From positions 341,684 to 405,683 of the forward strand of contig CAKORR010000001.1 in assembly GCA_934101595.1 (NCBI GenBank): a stretch of DNA of 64,000 nucleotides, read 5' to 3'. Both the position numbers and the translations under genes were made by a program. The notes beneath the pieces are model-generated. The model ran no database searches. It worked only from the letters and a program-made list of their open reading frames with translations, and had not been told where the DNA came from. Shown here piece after piece: positions 56,692-64,000 of this stretch. Every line of letters begins with the position of its first letter. Positions within the stretch are counted from its first letter, which is position 1. This DNA is from an uncultured Bacilli bacterium (lineage in GTDB: Bacteria; Bacillota_I; Bacilli_A; RF39; UBA660).

Positions 56692-59435
56692 TATCTTACC
56701 ATTCCTCCGGCTGTTTTTGCTACACTACCTAAACCCTTTAACAATTGACCATGACTTATCCACGAAATTGGAATTCCTTCTGGACTAACTAAATTGTAAG
56801 CCAACTTGTTAGGATCTGTAACATTAACCCCAGCATTTTTAAATGCGTTCATGATATCAGTTATGCTCATATTATCAGTTAATGGAATTCTCGTATTACC
56901 ATAAAAGGCCTCGGCTATTTTACCATTACCAATGTATTGCATTAGTGGATTTTCTGCATGAACATTATTAACAGCATAAGATGCAGTGTCATAGACGTTC
57001 TTAATACTATTAGGATCAAAATCACCGATAGTACCACCATTTCCTATATTAGGAGTATTTACTGACGCTGTATTGGTAGGCGCTTGAATATTATTTGTTG
57101 GAGTAGTTGTTTGCGGTGTATTGCTTGGCGTATTACTAGGTGTTGGATTAGCTTTTACCTGAGAAGCTTGAAATTTACTATAAGCACCAGTTAAACCAGC
57201 AGTAATAGCAAATGTTTTAAGGAACGTATTTAAATCTTTAATGTGTTTATCTCTTCTAAAATAATTAACCAGGTGCTCTTTGGCTTTTTTTACACCTTTT
57301 AACTCTTGATTATCATATATAGTATAATCAACGTCTTTATGATTTCTTAACTTATATGATACAGCACCAGATGCAAGTCCTGCAACAGCTGCAGATATTC
57401 CTTCACCTAATCCTGGAGCAATAACGGTATCAAATGCTTTTGTTGAAACACCTAAAGCAACTCCTGCTGCGACAGCTGCAACCTTTTCCCATCTAAAGCC
57501 ATATTTAGCATCAAGCTCTATATCACTTTCGATTGGTTGATTTAAATCTACTTTTGTTTGCTTGCTATCTCCAGAAAGATACCATTTTCTAAATTCTTGG
57601 GTTTTTTTGTGAAACTCAGGGCGATCAACTAGATCGGCAAGTTGTTGTTGAAATCCTTTAGAAAGTATTGTTCCTTTTTCAACATATTGAATATGTTGTT
57701 TTTTGTTGTCTTCACTTCCATAAGTAAATGTGATTTTCATCAACTTTTCTAAATTACTATGTAGTTCTAAATCTTCATTTACTGGAGTGTTAAGATCAAA
57801 TGGTTGACTTAAGCGATCAACCCAACCATTAAATTTATATTCAGGTGGCAAGTTTGGTATATCAGTCATTAAGGCTGGCTCACCTTTTTTTACTTTTATA
57901 ACTTTCCATTCAAAATCCGGATGATTTTCCTCTTGGAAATTTGGAACTATAAATTTTACAGTACACATATCCTTATCATCAATAGGCTCTGGCACTGGCT
58001 CCGGTGTTGGAGTTGGTTCTGGCGTTGGAATTGGTTCCGGAACAGGTTCTGGCGTTGGTTCTGGAGATGGTGTTGGCTCTGGATCTTTTTTCTGTGGATC
58101 TAGTCCAAAATCATTTCTTCCTCTACCAACTAAGACCCATTTTTCCACTTTTTCTTGGAAAAGTGGATCGTTTAAAGGATCATAGCCCATGATATATTCA
58201 TCCTCTGATGGACTGAAATACCATCCATTTGCATTTTGATCATAACCAGAGTTACGATAATTTTGCATAGTTTTTTCTTTATCAATTTCGTACTCTTTTT
58301 TATAGTAATCATAAATTCTGAATAATGGGTCATTTATAGGATTATACCCCATAACATATTCATCCTCTGATGGGCTAAAATACCATCCATTTGCGTTTTG
58401 ATCATAACCAGAGTTACGATAATCTTTCATTGTTTCTTCTTCATTTAAAACAACTTTTATTTGAGATATGTCTATACCTTCAGGTAATCCATTTGCAATT
58501 GGTGCCTTAACTCCATTTTCAAGATTATCTTTTTTCTTATCGTCGGAAGTAGGTGTTGTAGACGCACTACCAGTTGATGATGATTTTTTATTATTTGAAT
58601 CGGTTAGAGACTGAGAATCATCTTCTACTGGAGTTTTTTTAGTTGGCTCAACCGTCTTTTTGTTGTCTAAATCACCTTCATTTAATATTTTGTCTTCATC
58701 AATAGTTGGTTTCTTAATATCTGTAGCTAAATTAACACCTTGATTCAATTCTTCTAATACTTTTCTCGCATCTTCAATAGCTTTCATTTGATCTTTAACA
58801 GATTTAACAGCTGATATTAATTTTCGATTTACATCCATTATTTTTTTACGTACATCTTCTAAATCTTGTTCTCTTTTTTCAATCAAATCTTTTAATTTAT
58901 CGACAGAGCTTTCAGGAATTCCAGCATTATTATTAAGAGCAGCATTAATATTATTTATTTCTTTATTAATATCAACCATGTTCTTTTGATATAAATCTTT
59001 TTGCTTATTAAGTTCTTCAATGGTTTTATTTCCTAAAGCAACTTTGGCTTCAGCGTCATTTATAATTTGATTTTGCTCAGCAGTTTTTTCAGTTATAATG
59101 GTTTTTATTTTTCCAGCTTCAATCGTTTTATCATATAACTCACTTTTTAATGGCCAATATGCCGCATTGAAATTTTCAACTAAATCCATATCGTATGAAC
59201 CACTTTGAACCATCTCTGAAATAGCTTGATACAAACCATCGGCATCCTTATCTATGCTTGTTAAAGACTCTATAATTTCATTTATTTCATTTATATTCAT
59301 GTCTTTTAAATCAGCTAGATTGATTTCTTCAAGTTTTTTAACCATTTCGTTAATTTGTGAAATTTCCATTGCTTGTTCGTTTACATACTCATTAATTTTT
59401 TCTTCCTCAGTATTAATTACACTTTCGCTATTCAT
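56691..59435 (-). CDS. 914-residue coiled-coil, tandem-repeat, InlB-like repeat protein
   Basis: No signal peptide. Order: long coiled coil (about 1-235); low-complexity Ser/Thr/Lys linker (about 235-310); two near-identical 38-residue repeats (336-373, 390-427; core GYDQNANGWYFSPSEDEY); Pro/Glu/Thr-rich stretch (about 451-486); two InlB-type beta-grasp units (490-625; YKFNGWVDRLSQPFDLNTPV); a Gly/Ala hydrophobic pair (VAAVAAGVALGVSTKAFD; GISAAVAGLASGAVSYKL); helical segment; Asn/Thr/Pro-rich linker and a 100-residue C-terminal domain. GGGGGAT precedes the ATG. It overlaps the 89-residue gene by 8 bp. Unrecognised overall; the hydrophobic hairpin suggests membrane insertion. Confidence 0.85.
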   Translation of the reverse strand: MNSESVINTEEEKINEYVNEQAMEISQINEMVKKLEEINLADLKDMNINEINEIIESLTSIDKDADGLYQAISEMVQSGSYDMDLVENFNAAYWPLKSELYDKTIEAGKIKTIITEKTAEQNQIINDAEAKVALGNKTIEELNKQKDLYQKNMVDINKEINNINAALNNNAGIPESSVDKLKDLIEKREQDLEDVRKKIMDVNRKLISAVKSVKDQMKAIEDARKVLEELNQGVNLATDIKKPTIDEDKILNEGDLDNKKTVEPTKKTPVEDDSQSLTDSNNKKSSSTGSASTTPTSDDKKKDNLENGVKAPIANGLPEGIDISQIKVVLNEEETMKDYRNSGYDQNANGWYFSPSEDEYVMGYNPINDPLFRIYDYYKKEYEIDKEKTMQNYRNSGYDQNANGWYFSPSEDEYIMGYDPLNDPLFQEKVEKWVLVGRGRNDFGLDPQKKDPEPTPSPEPTPEPVPEPIPTPEPTPTPEPVPEPIDDKDMCTVKFIVPNFQEENHPDFEWKVIKVKKGEPALMTDIPNLPPEYKFNGWVDRLSQPFDLNTPVNEDLELHSNLEKLMKITFTYGSEDNKKQHIQYVEKGTILSKGFQQQLADLVDRPEFHKKTQEFRKWYLSGDSKQTKVDLNQPIESDIELDAKYGFRWEKVAAVAAGVALGVSTKAFDTVIAPGLGEGISAAVAGLASGAVSYKLRNHKDVDYTIYDNQELKGVKKAKEHLVNYFRRDKHIKDLNTFLKTFAITAGLTGAYSKFQASQVKANPTPSNTPSNTPQTTTPTNNIQAPTNTASVNTPNIGNGGTIGDFDPNSIKNVYDTASYAVNNVHAENPLMQYIGNGKIAEAFYGNTRIPLTDNMSITDIMNAFKNAGVNVTDPNKLAYNLVSPEGIPISWISHGQLLKGLGSVAKTAGGMVR
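57983..58085 (-). repeat. Pro-Glu-Pro-Thr repeat coding stretch
   Basis: In-frame, low-complexity tandem of PEPTPSPEPTPEP-type units within the 914-residue gene, typical of extended wall-spanning linkers. Confidence 0.9.
58156..58268 (-). repeat. 38-residue repeat, copy B
   Basis: Encodes MQNYRNSGYDQNANGWYF and continues to NDPLF. Nearly identical in DNA to copy A 162 bp away (for example CATTTGCATTTTGATCATAA against CATTTGCGTTTTGATCATAA). Confidence 0.95.
58318..58430 (-). repeat. 38-residue repeat, copy A
   Basis: Encodes MKDYRNSGYDQNANGWYF and continues to NDPLF; period 162 bp (54 codons) to copy B. Very high DNA identity indicates a recent internal duplication. Confidence 0.95.
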
Positions 59436-59691
59436 TACTACTATCCCCCAAATCTTTCATAATATTTTCAGCAAATTTATTTAAAAGATCATTAAGTTTT
59501 TCTTCATTTTTTATTATAGACATACCATTTTTTTCTGAATCATATTTAAATACAACATACGCATTTTCAACTAATTCGCCATCTCTAATTTCTTGTGTAT
59601 ATAAATATGTATTTCCATCAATTTTTAACACATCAACAACATAATAATCCTTTTCACCAATTTTAAGTTCCTGTTCTCTTTGAAATTCCAT
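59428..59691 (-). CDS. small DUF1292-like protein, first gene of the coiled-coil operon
   Basis: About 87 residues from ATG 59691 (GGAG eight bases upstream); an in-frame TTG two codons earlier is less well placed. ELKIGEKDYYVVDVLKIDGN, TYLYTQEIRDGELVENAYVV, FKYDSEKNGMSIIKNE, then an acidic helical end. Paralogue of the 85-residue protein. It overlaps the 914-residue gene by 8 bp, suggesting translational coupling and partnership with it. Confidence 0.8.
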   Translation of the reverse strand: MEFQREQELKIGEKDYYVVDVLKIDGNTYLYTQEIRDGELVENAYVVFKYDSEKNGMSIIKNEEKLNDLLNKFAENIMKDLGDSSNE

Positions 59692-59751
59692 AGTCAAACT
59701 CCTTCTCTATCCTTGATATTACCATAAATATAGTTTTTTGTAAATATTTTC

Positions 59752-60339
59752 CTACCCTGTGATAGCTCTCACAGACACTTTAGCGCTAAACTTTTTATTA
59801 AGCAAATCATTTTGCAAATTATTTTCATTATTACTTAGCCAAATATAAAGTGTGTAATTATGAACATCTGTGCTACTAAGCTCTATTCTAGATTGATTCA
59901 ATTGTAACTCTGCTTTGTCTAATTGAGAAAAGTTACCGTTAGCAATTGGCACATCTGCATCTGTTGGCTCATCTTTGTCATATAAAGCCCATTTCAAATC
60001 TTCACTCTTTAACTCTTCGTCCATATTAATATCAACAAGATATATATCGTAAGATAAATTATCAACTGTTGACGTTTCGGCCTTTTTTACACTAAAAGTG
60101 GTTTTATCAGCTTTAGTAAACATATCCGCATCATCTATTAAATCTACCATAGTATTATTTATATATTTACTTGTGGTTAAAAGAACATCAAGATTTCCGG
60201 TGATTACTTTGGCATTTGATTTTTCACCATTTGCATTTATCTTTTTTGTAAAAAATGCGTAAGATAATGCAATACCTATAAGCAAAACACACAAAACAAT
60301 TATCACGCTATATAATATATTTTTTTTGCTATTATCCAC
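59752..60339 (-). CDS. TasA/SipW-class exported protein (second copy)
   Basis: 195 residues with a GTG start behind AAGGAAG. N-terminus KKNILYSVIIVLCVLLIGIA, then LSYAFFTKKINANGEKS, a SipW-type signal ending in SYA-FF. The mature part has the same closing strand pattern as the other copies (NYTLYIWLSNNENN, FSAKVSVRAITG). Predicted substrate of SipW at 8.7 kb and a surface fibre-type protein. Single gene between the coiled-coil operon and tsaD. Confidence 0.82.
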   Translation of the reverse strand: MDNSKKNILYSVIIVLCVLLIGIALSYAFFTKKINANGEKSNAKVITGNLDVLLTTSKYINNTMVDLIDDADMFTKADKTTFSVKKAETSTVDNLSYDIYLVDINMDEELKSEDLKWALYDKDEPTDADVPIANGNFSQLDKAELQLNQSRIELSSTDVHNYTLYIWLSNNENNLQNDLLNKKFSAKVSVRAITG

Positions 60340-60399
60340 TTTATCACACTTCCTTACTATAAAAATATTATACTAAAAAAAAAAGATATTAGCAATTAT

Positions 60400-61830
60400 T
60401 TAATTGACAATATCTAGTGAACTTTTAGCATTTAAATCATAAGTTGCAAATTCTTTTCTTAAATAAAGTGGATATGCTGCCGCGCCAATCATTGCAGCAT
60501 TATCAGTACAGTATTTTAAGCTTGGCACTTTTAAATTAACTTTATATTTACTACAAACCTTTTTTAATTCTTCACGCAAATAATTGTTAGATGAAACTCC
60601 TCCGGCGACAATTAAATCTTTTACCTCGTATTCTTGCAAAGCTTTGTTTACTTTGCGACATATTTGGTCTATGGCTCTATTTTGAAAAGAACAAGCCAAA
60701 TCGTTTTTTCTAATAACATGATTCTTCATTGTTTCATTATTAACTAAATTTAATACTGCACTTTTTAAACCACTATAACTAAAATTGTAATCATCATGGC
60801 ACGCAGGACATGGAAGATTATAAGTATCCGATCCTTCTTTTGCCATTTTTTCTATATTTGGACCACCAGGATATGGTACACCAAGAACTTTTGCTACCTT
60901 ATCGTAAGACTCTCCTATTGCATCATCAAGAGTTGCCCCTAATAGCTTAAATTTATAATCTTCCTCCATAATTAGTAGTTCAGTATGACCACCACTGACC
61001 ACCATACATAGAGCAGGATAATTAATTGTGCTTTCTATATTATTAGCATATATGTGACCTATCATGTGATTTACCTTTATTAAAGGCTTATTATATAAGA
61101 GCGCCAACGTTTTAGCAAATTCAACACCAACAAGTAAACTCCCCATGAGACCGGGTCCATAAGTTACAGCTATAGCATCAACGTCATTTACATTCATTTT
61201 AGCTTGTTCCAATGCATCTTTTAATACAAAAAGAATATTTTCAGTATGCATTCTAGATGCTAACTCTGGAACTACTCCCCCATATTTAGCATGAGTGTCT
61301 ATTTGAGTATTTGTTGATAATGATAATACATTCTTACCATTTTCAACAATAGCAATACTTGTTTCATCACAACTTGATTCTATTGATAGTATTTTAACTT
61401 TATCCACAGAGACACATTTCCTTTCCATAACTATGGCATCGTGATCATTATAATAGTGATTTCGAATACCAATTTTTTTAAATTCAAACTTGTTATACAG
61501 ATTTAGTGCATTAACATTGTTATCCTTTACTTCAAGTATAATCCTATTTTTATTATCATTATTTAAAATAATATACTCTATAAGCTTTTTAGCGATGCCT
61601 TTATTACGATATTCTTTTGTAACATAAAGTTCCATTATTAACACTTCATCGATTGTATTTTCAATTATTATAAAAGCAACTATCTTATCATCCACTTTGA
61701 AAACAAGTATATTGTGATACAAATCATTAATATAGTTATTAACATCATAAAGTTTACAGAAATCATCTTTATACTCGCAAGCAAAATTTGTAAATTCTTC
61801 TATATCTTTATTTTTTAAGGACTCTATCAT
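60400..61830 (-). CDS. tsaD: RimI-TsaD fusion: N-acetyltransferase plus tRNA t6A transferase
   Basis: 476 residues. Residues 1-138 are a GNAT acetyltransferase (IMELYVTKEYRNKGIAKKLI, the acetyl-CoA motif; NALNLYNKFEFKKIGIRNHY) of the RimI type, which acetylates ribosomal protein S18. From about 145 the TsaD/Gcp domain follows: ILSIESSCDETSIAIVENGK, KVNHMIGHIYANN (metal ligands), MVVSGGHTELLIME, VAGGVSSNNYLREEL. TsaD transfers the threonylcarbamoyl group to A37 of ANN-decoding tRNAs. TsaB ends 4 bp into it, so tsaE-tsaB-fusion form an operon. GAGGTATT precedes the ATG. Confidence 0.95.
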   Translation of the reverse strand: MIESLKNKDIEEFTNFACEYKDDFCKLYDVNNYINDLYHNILVFKVDDKIVAFIIIENTIDEVLIMELYVTKEYRNKGIAKKLIEYIILNNDNKNRIILEVKDNNVNALNLYNKFEFKKIGIRNHYYNDHDAIVMERKCVSVDKVKILSIESSCDETSIAIVENGKNVLSLSTNTQIDTHAKYGGVVPELASRMHTENILFVLKDALEQAKMNVNDVDAIAVTYGPGLMGSLLVGVEFAKTLALLYNKPLIKVNHMIGHIYANNIESTINYPALCMVVSGGHTELLIMEEDYKFKLLGATLDDAIGESYDKVAKVLGVPYPGGPNIEKMAKEGSDTYNLPCPACHDDYNFSYSGLKSAVLNLVNNETMKNHVIRKNDLACSFQNRAIDQICRKVNKALQEYEVKDLIVAGGVSSNNYLREELKKVCSKYKVNLKVPSLKYCTDNAAMIGAAAYPLYLRKEFATYDLNAKSSLDIVN

Positions 61831-62354
61831 TTTAATACCTCTATATTTTTTACATATAGGGGATTTACAAGTTCTGGAGATGTTTTTTTAAACTTATCAA
61901 CATTATTTATAATCTTATCAAAAAGCATGGTAACATTAGTTGTTATGTCTAAATCTAATAATTCATCTTTGCTTAAGTATTTTAGCTCTTTTTTATCATA
62001 CAAATACATTCCTTTAGGATCCTTAATTCCATATAAGCTGTGTTTATTATCATCCATTATAGCCATTAATCTTAGTGAATCAATTACTCTAATTTCAATA
62101 TTCAGTAAATAAGAGATAGTTTTTGCAATAACAACACCTAATCTTACTCCAGTAAAGCTTCCCGGTCCATTGACAACTAGAACTCTATTGATATCTTTTA
62201 TTTTTAACTTACAATCTTTTAATAATTCATCTAGTAATGGCATAATAATAGTGCTTTGTCTACCTTCATCACATATCTTACTTGCTAAAAGTGCATCATT
62301 ATAAAATATTGCAATATTAGTTGTATCATGGGTATCTATAAATAGTGTATACAT
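61827..62354 (-). CDS. tsaB: tRNA t6A complex subunit TsaB
   Basis: 175 residues, short for TsaB (about 230) but with LFIDTHDTTNIAIFYNDALL, VNGPGSFTGVRLGVVIAKTI, typical of the ASKHA fold without catalysis. It dimerises with TsaD. TTAGGAGG precedes the ATG; it overlaps the RimI-TsaD fusion by 4 bp. Confidence 0.94.
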   Translation of the reverse strand: MYTLFIDTHDTTNIAIFYNDALLASKICDEGRQSTIIMPLLDELLKDCKLKIKDINRVLVVNGPGSFTGVRLGVVIAKTISYLLNIEIRVIDSLRLMAIMDDNKHSLYGIKDPKGMYLYDKKELKYLSKDELLDLDITTNVTMLFDKIINNVDKFKKTSPELVNPLYVKNIEVLK

Positions 62355-62379
62355 ATAAACCTCCTAAATAAAAACTCCA

Positions 62380-62832
62380 TTATAAAACGGAGTTGCAAAC
62401 CTCTTCATATTGAACACCATGAGGTTCCAAAACTAGCACCCTGGTATTCTCATCTATAATTTTAAATTTAATATCTAATCTTTCATCAGGTAAATAGTCC
62501 TTGATTAAATCGGACCACTCAATTATGCAAACTCCACCTTTTGTAAAATAATCTGTTATTCCGATTGAATCGGCATCGCCTTCTATACGGTACATATCCA
62601 TATGGTATAAATCCATTTCTCCACCATTATATTCTTTGATAAGATTAAAAGTAGGTGAAGTAATATTATCCTTAATACCCAGTGCAGAAGCAAAACCTTT
62701 AACAAAGATAGTTTTTCCGCTTCCAAGTTCACCATCCAAGCATATAACCATATTTTTAAATTTTTCACTCTCAATATTTTGAGCAAGTTCCATAGTATCT
62801 GTTTCATCTCTGGACGTATACTTATAGTTCAT
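62380..62832 (-). CDS. tsaE: tRNA t6A complex ATPase TsaE
   Basis: 150 residues. Walker A CLDGELGSGKTIFVKGFA, SPTFNLIKEY, YHMDMYRIEG, GVCIIEWSDLI, all standard. ATPase needed for turnover of the TsaBD-E complex. AGGTGATATT precedes the ATG. First gene of the t6A operon. Confidence 0.96.
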   Translation of the reverse strand: MNYKYTSRDETDTMELAQNIESEKFKNMVICLDGELGSGKTIFVKGFASALGIKDNITSPTFNLIKEYNGGEMDLYHMDMYRIEGDADSIGITDYFTKGGVCIIEWSDLIKDYLPDERLDIKFKIIDENTRVLVLEPHGVQYEEVCNSVL

Positions 62833-62902
62833 AATATCACCTACTACTAATTATAAAAGATTATTTCTAATGATACAATCATAAAAGATCAATTTTACAA
62901 AT

Positions 62903-63568
62903 TTATTTAGCAACTGAAGAAACAGAAACAACAGCGTTAAATCTTCGACCCATTGCCTGATTATTAGCCAAAGAATTAAGCCATAATCTAAGTTCATACG
63001 ATACGGTTTTCTCTTTATTTAAATCGCCTTCAAATAAAACATAACTACGTAATATATTTTGATTGTTGCTTTCGTAAACACTATCACTTAAGGAAACGCT
63101 AGAATTTGTTTGTAAAAGATCTGTTAAATTTTTTGCCTCAAAAGTCTCATTAGATAAATTATTAAAAGAATAAGATACATATTCATCGTTTAAAGTGGTA
63201 TCATCAAGTATATTTAATAAGATAGAGTAATGAGCATTCAATGTACAATTATTTTTAATATTTAGAACATAAGGAGATAGTCTTTTGGCAGCATCATCAC
63301 TAATTGGATAAGCATTATTAAGTTTAATAGAAGTTGATTGACCGTTTTCATTTAAATCGTTAACTTCCATCGAAAAGCACCCTGAAGAAACTTCATTTGT
63401 TTTACTCTGTGATAACCCATTTATCCACAATGAATATGATTTAAAAGAAAAGAATAAAGCAACTAATAAGCACAACAAAGCAAAGATAATCAATAAGCAT
63501 TTAATTATCATTACGTTATTTTTGACATTTTTATGTTTATTATTACCTTTCTTCGTTTTCCTTTTCAT
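62903..63568 (-). CDS. TasA-class exported protein (third, divergent copy)
   Basis: 221 residues. Basic N-terminus (MKRKTKKGNNKHKNVKNN) then a membrane/signal segment (IKCLLIIFALLCLLVALFFS). The mature part shares the terminal pattern of the other copies (YELRLWLNSLANNQ, RRFNAVVSVSSVAK). It lacks a clear SYA cleavage site, so it may remain membrane-anchored. GAGGTACT precedes the ATG. Situated between the t6A operon and the rRNA operon. Confidence 0.75.
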   Translation of the reverse strand: MKRKTKKGNNKHKNVKNNVMIIKCLLIIFALLCLLVALFFSFKSYSLWINGLSQSKTNEVSSGCFSMEVNDLNENGQSTSIKLNNAYPISDDAAKRLSPYVLNIKNNCTLNAHYSILLNILDDTTLNDEYVSYSFNNLSNETFEAKNLTDLLQTNSSVSLSDSVYESNNQNILRSYVLFEGDLNKEKTVSYELRLWLNSLANNQAMGRRFNAVVSVSSVAK

Positions 63569-63645
63569 AGTACCTCATCTTAAACATCTTAACACAATAA
63601 TACACATTTTTCAATTTAAAGAAATAAAGTACATATTTTTTATAT

Positions 63646-63668
63646 AAAAAAATCCCACAAGGGATTTT
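63646..63668 (-). terminator. terminator of the rRNA operon
   Basis: AAATCCC (63650-63656) and GGGATTTT (63661-63668) with seven T following on the minus strand. Confidence 0.8.
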
Positions 63669-63682
63669 ATTGCAAAAAAAAA

Positions 63683-63786
63683 TTGGCAACTTCCTATTTT
63701 CGCTTATCACTATCGTCGGCGTTTTAGGTCTTAACTTCTCTGTTCGGGATGGGAAGAGGTGTACCACCTAAGCTATCGTTACCAAT
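63683..63786 (-). rRNA. rrf: 5S ribosomal RNA
   Basis: About 104 nt. Conserved segments on the minus strand: TAGGTGGTACACCTCTTCCC, CCGAACAGAGAAGTTAAGAC and complementary ends (TTGGTAAC/GTTGCCAA). Short for 5S (about 110-117), so the exact ends may differ by a few bases. It follows 23S by about 60 bp with no tRNA between. Confidence 0.9.
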
Positions 63787-63845
63787 AAAGGATTTTGTCC
63801 TTTAAAAACAAGATAATGCCTCATCTATTAATTAAACAATAAATA

Positions 63846-64000
63846 AAGTTAAATCCTCGATCTATTAGTACTAGTCAGCTCAACGTATCACTACGCTTCC
63901 ACCTCTAGCCTATCAACCTTGTCGTCTACAAGGAATCTTACTTCACGAAGAATGGGAAAATTCATCTTGGAGGAGGCTTCCCGCTTAGATGCTTTCAGCG
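63846..64000 (-). rRNA. rrl: 23S ribosomal RNA, 3' end (partial)
   Basis: The last about 155 nt: AGCTGACTAGTACTAATAGA, then TCGAGGATTTAACTT on the minus strand, preceded by TGAAGCATCTAAGCGGGAAG type helices. It is cut by the window edge. Confidence 0.95.

Noticed and set aside
58156..58430. Repeats considered as a CRISPR-like array
   Set aside because: Only two copies, 113 bp, in frame within a protein gene, with a coding spacer and no cas genes.
63543..63767. Open frame of 74 codons on the minus strand over the 5S rRNA gene
   Set aside because: It coincides with the 5S rRNA and has no ribosome site or family similarity.

Overview
The window is about 64 kb of very AT-rich, gene-dense bacterial chromosome. 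It uses the standard code (UGG for Trp, UGA as stop). The gene content is that of a spore-forming low-GC Bacillota: sigH-secE-nusG, spoIIAA-sigF, spoVAC-AD-AE, dacF-like, scpA-scpB, SipW/TasA-like genes and Gram-positive LCP, GH25 and M15 wall enzymes. The small intergenic gaps, short proteins and several decaying genes suggest a streamlined, probably gut-associated lineage. I cannot resolve the genus. Nearly everything lies on the minus strand. The 3' end of a 23S rRNA gene and a 5S gene close the right edge.

Left edge (1-4.1 kb). A large serine recombinase has its only plausible start at an ATA codon. It abuts the 3' half of an ABC-transporter ATPase gene, which is cut at the signature motif. 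A 39-bp inverted-repeat site sits exactly at the junction. This looks like the right end of an integrated element whose other end lies outside the window. 4.1-20.3 kb. Sua5, nusG, secE, sigH and rlmB follow the classical Bacillota order. Then come a sipW operon, a DUF1003/HD pair, a tRNA-Gln-gltX-tRNA-Glu unit, a GH25 lysozyme, a LysR regulator, a coiled-coil phosphoesterase, an SDR and two decayed flavodoxin-family genes.

20.3-26.2 kb is a sporulation and chromosome-condensation block: spoIIAA, sigF, spoVAC, spoVAD, spoVAE, an unknown membrane protein, scpA and scpB. It has no spoIIAB. 26-38 kb carries an LCP enzyme, a probable serpin-like secreted protein, a YtrA-type ABC operon, a MATE transporter fused to a cytidylate-kinase-like piece, DacF-like and M15 peptidases, pnp-rpsO and a thioredoxin-like protein. 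A five-gene tRNA cluster (Val, Thr, Tyr, Gln, Lys) follows. 38.8-48.1 kb is more accessory: a degenerate racemase-like protein, a compact UvrD-like helicase, a lipid kinase, a ferritin-like protein, an ECF sigma locus with an HExxH protein, and gene debris downstream of the tmRNA gene.

48-54.6 kb is one long operon: ligA, a CmpB-type membrane protein, a ProX-type deacylase, a deoxynucleoside-kinase-like protein, uvrB and an SDR. 54.7-59.7 kb holds the most unusual locus: two paralogous large coiled-coil proteins with beta-grasp repeats and a shared C-terminal domain, and two paralogous small DUF1292-like proteins, none with a signal peptide. 59.7-63.6 kb holds two further TasA/SipW-class exported proteins around the t6A operon tsaE-tsaB-(rimI-tsaD fusion). 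With sua5 at the left end, the window encodes the whole bacterial t6A pathway.
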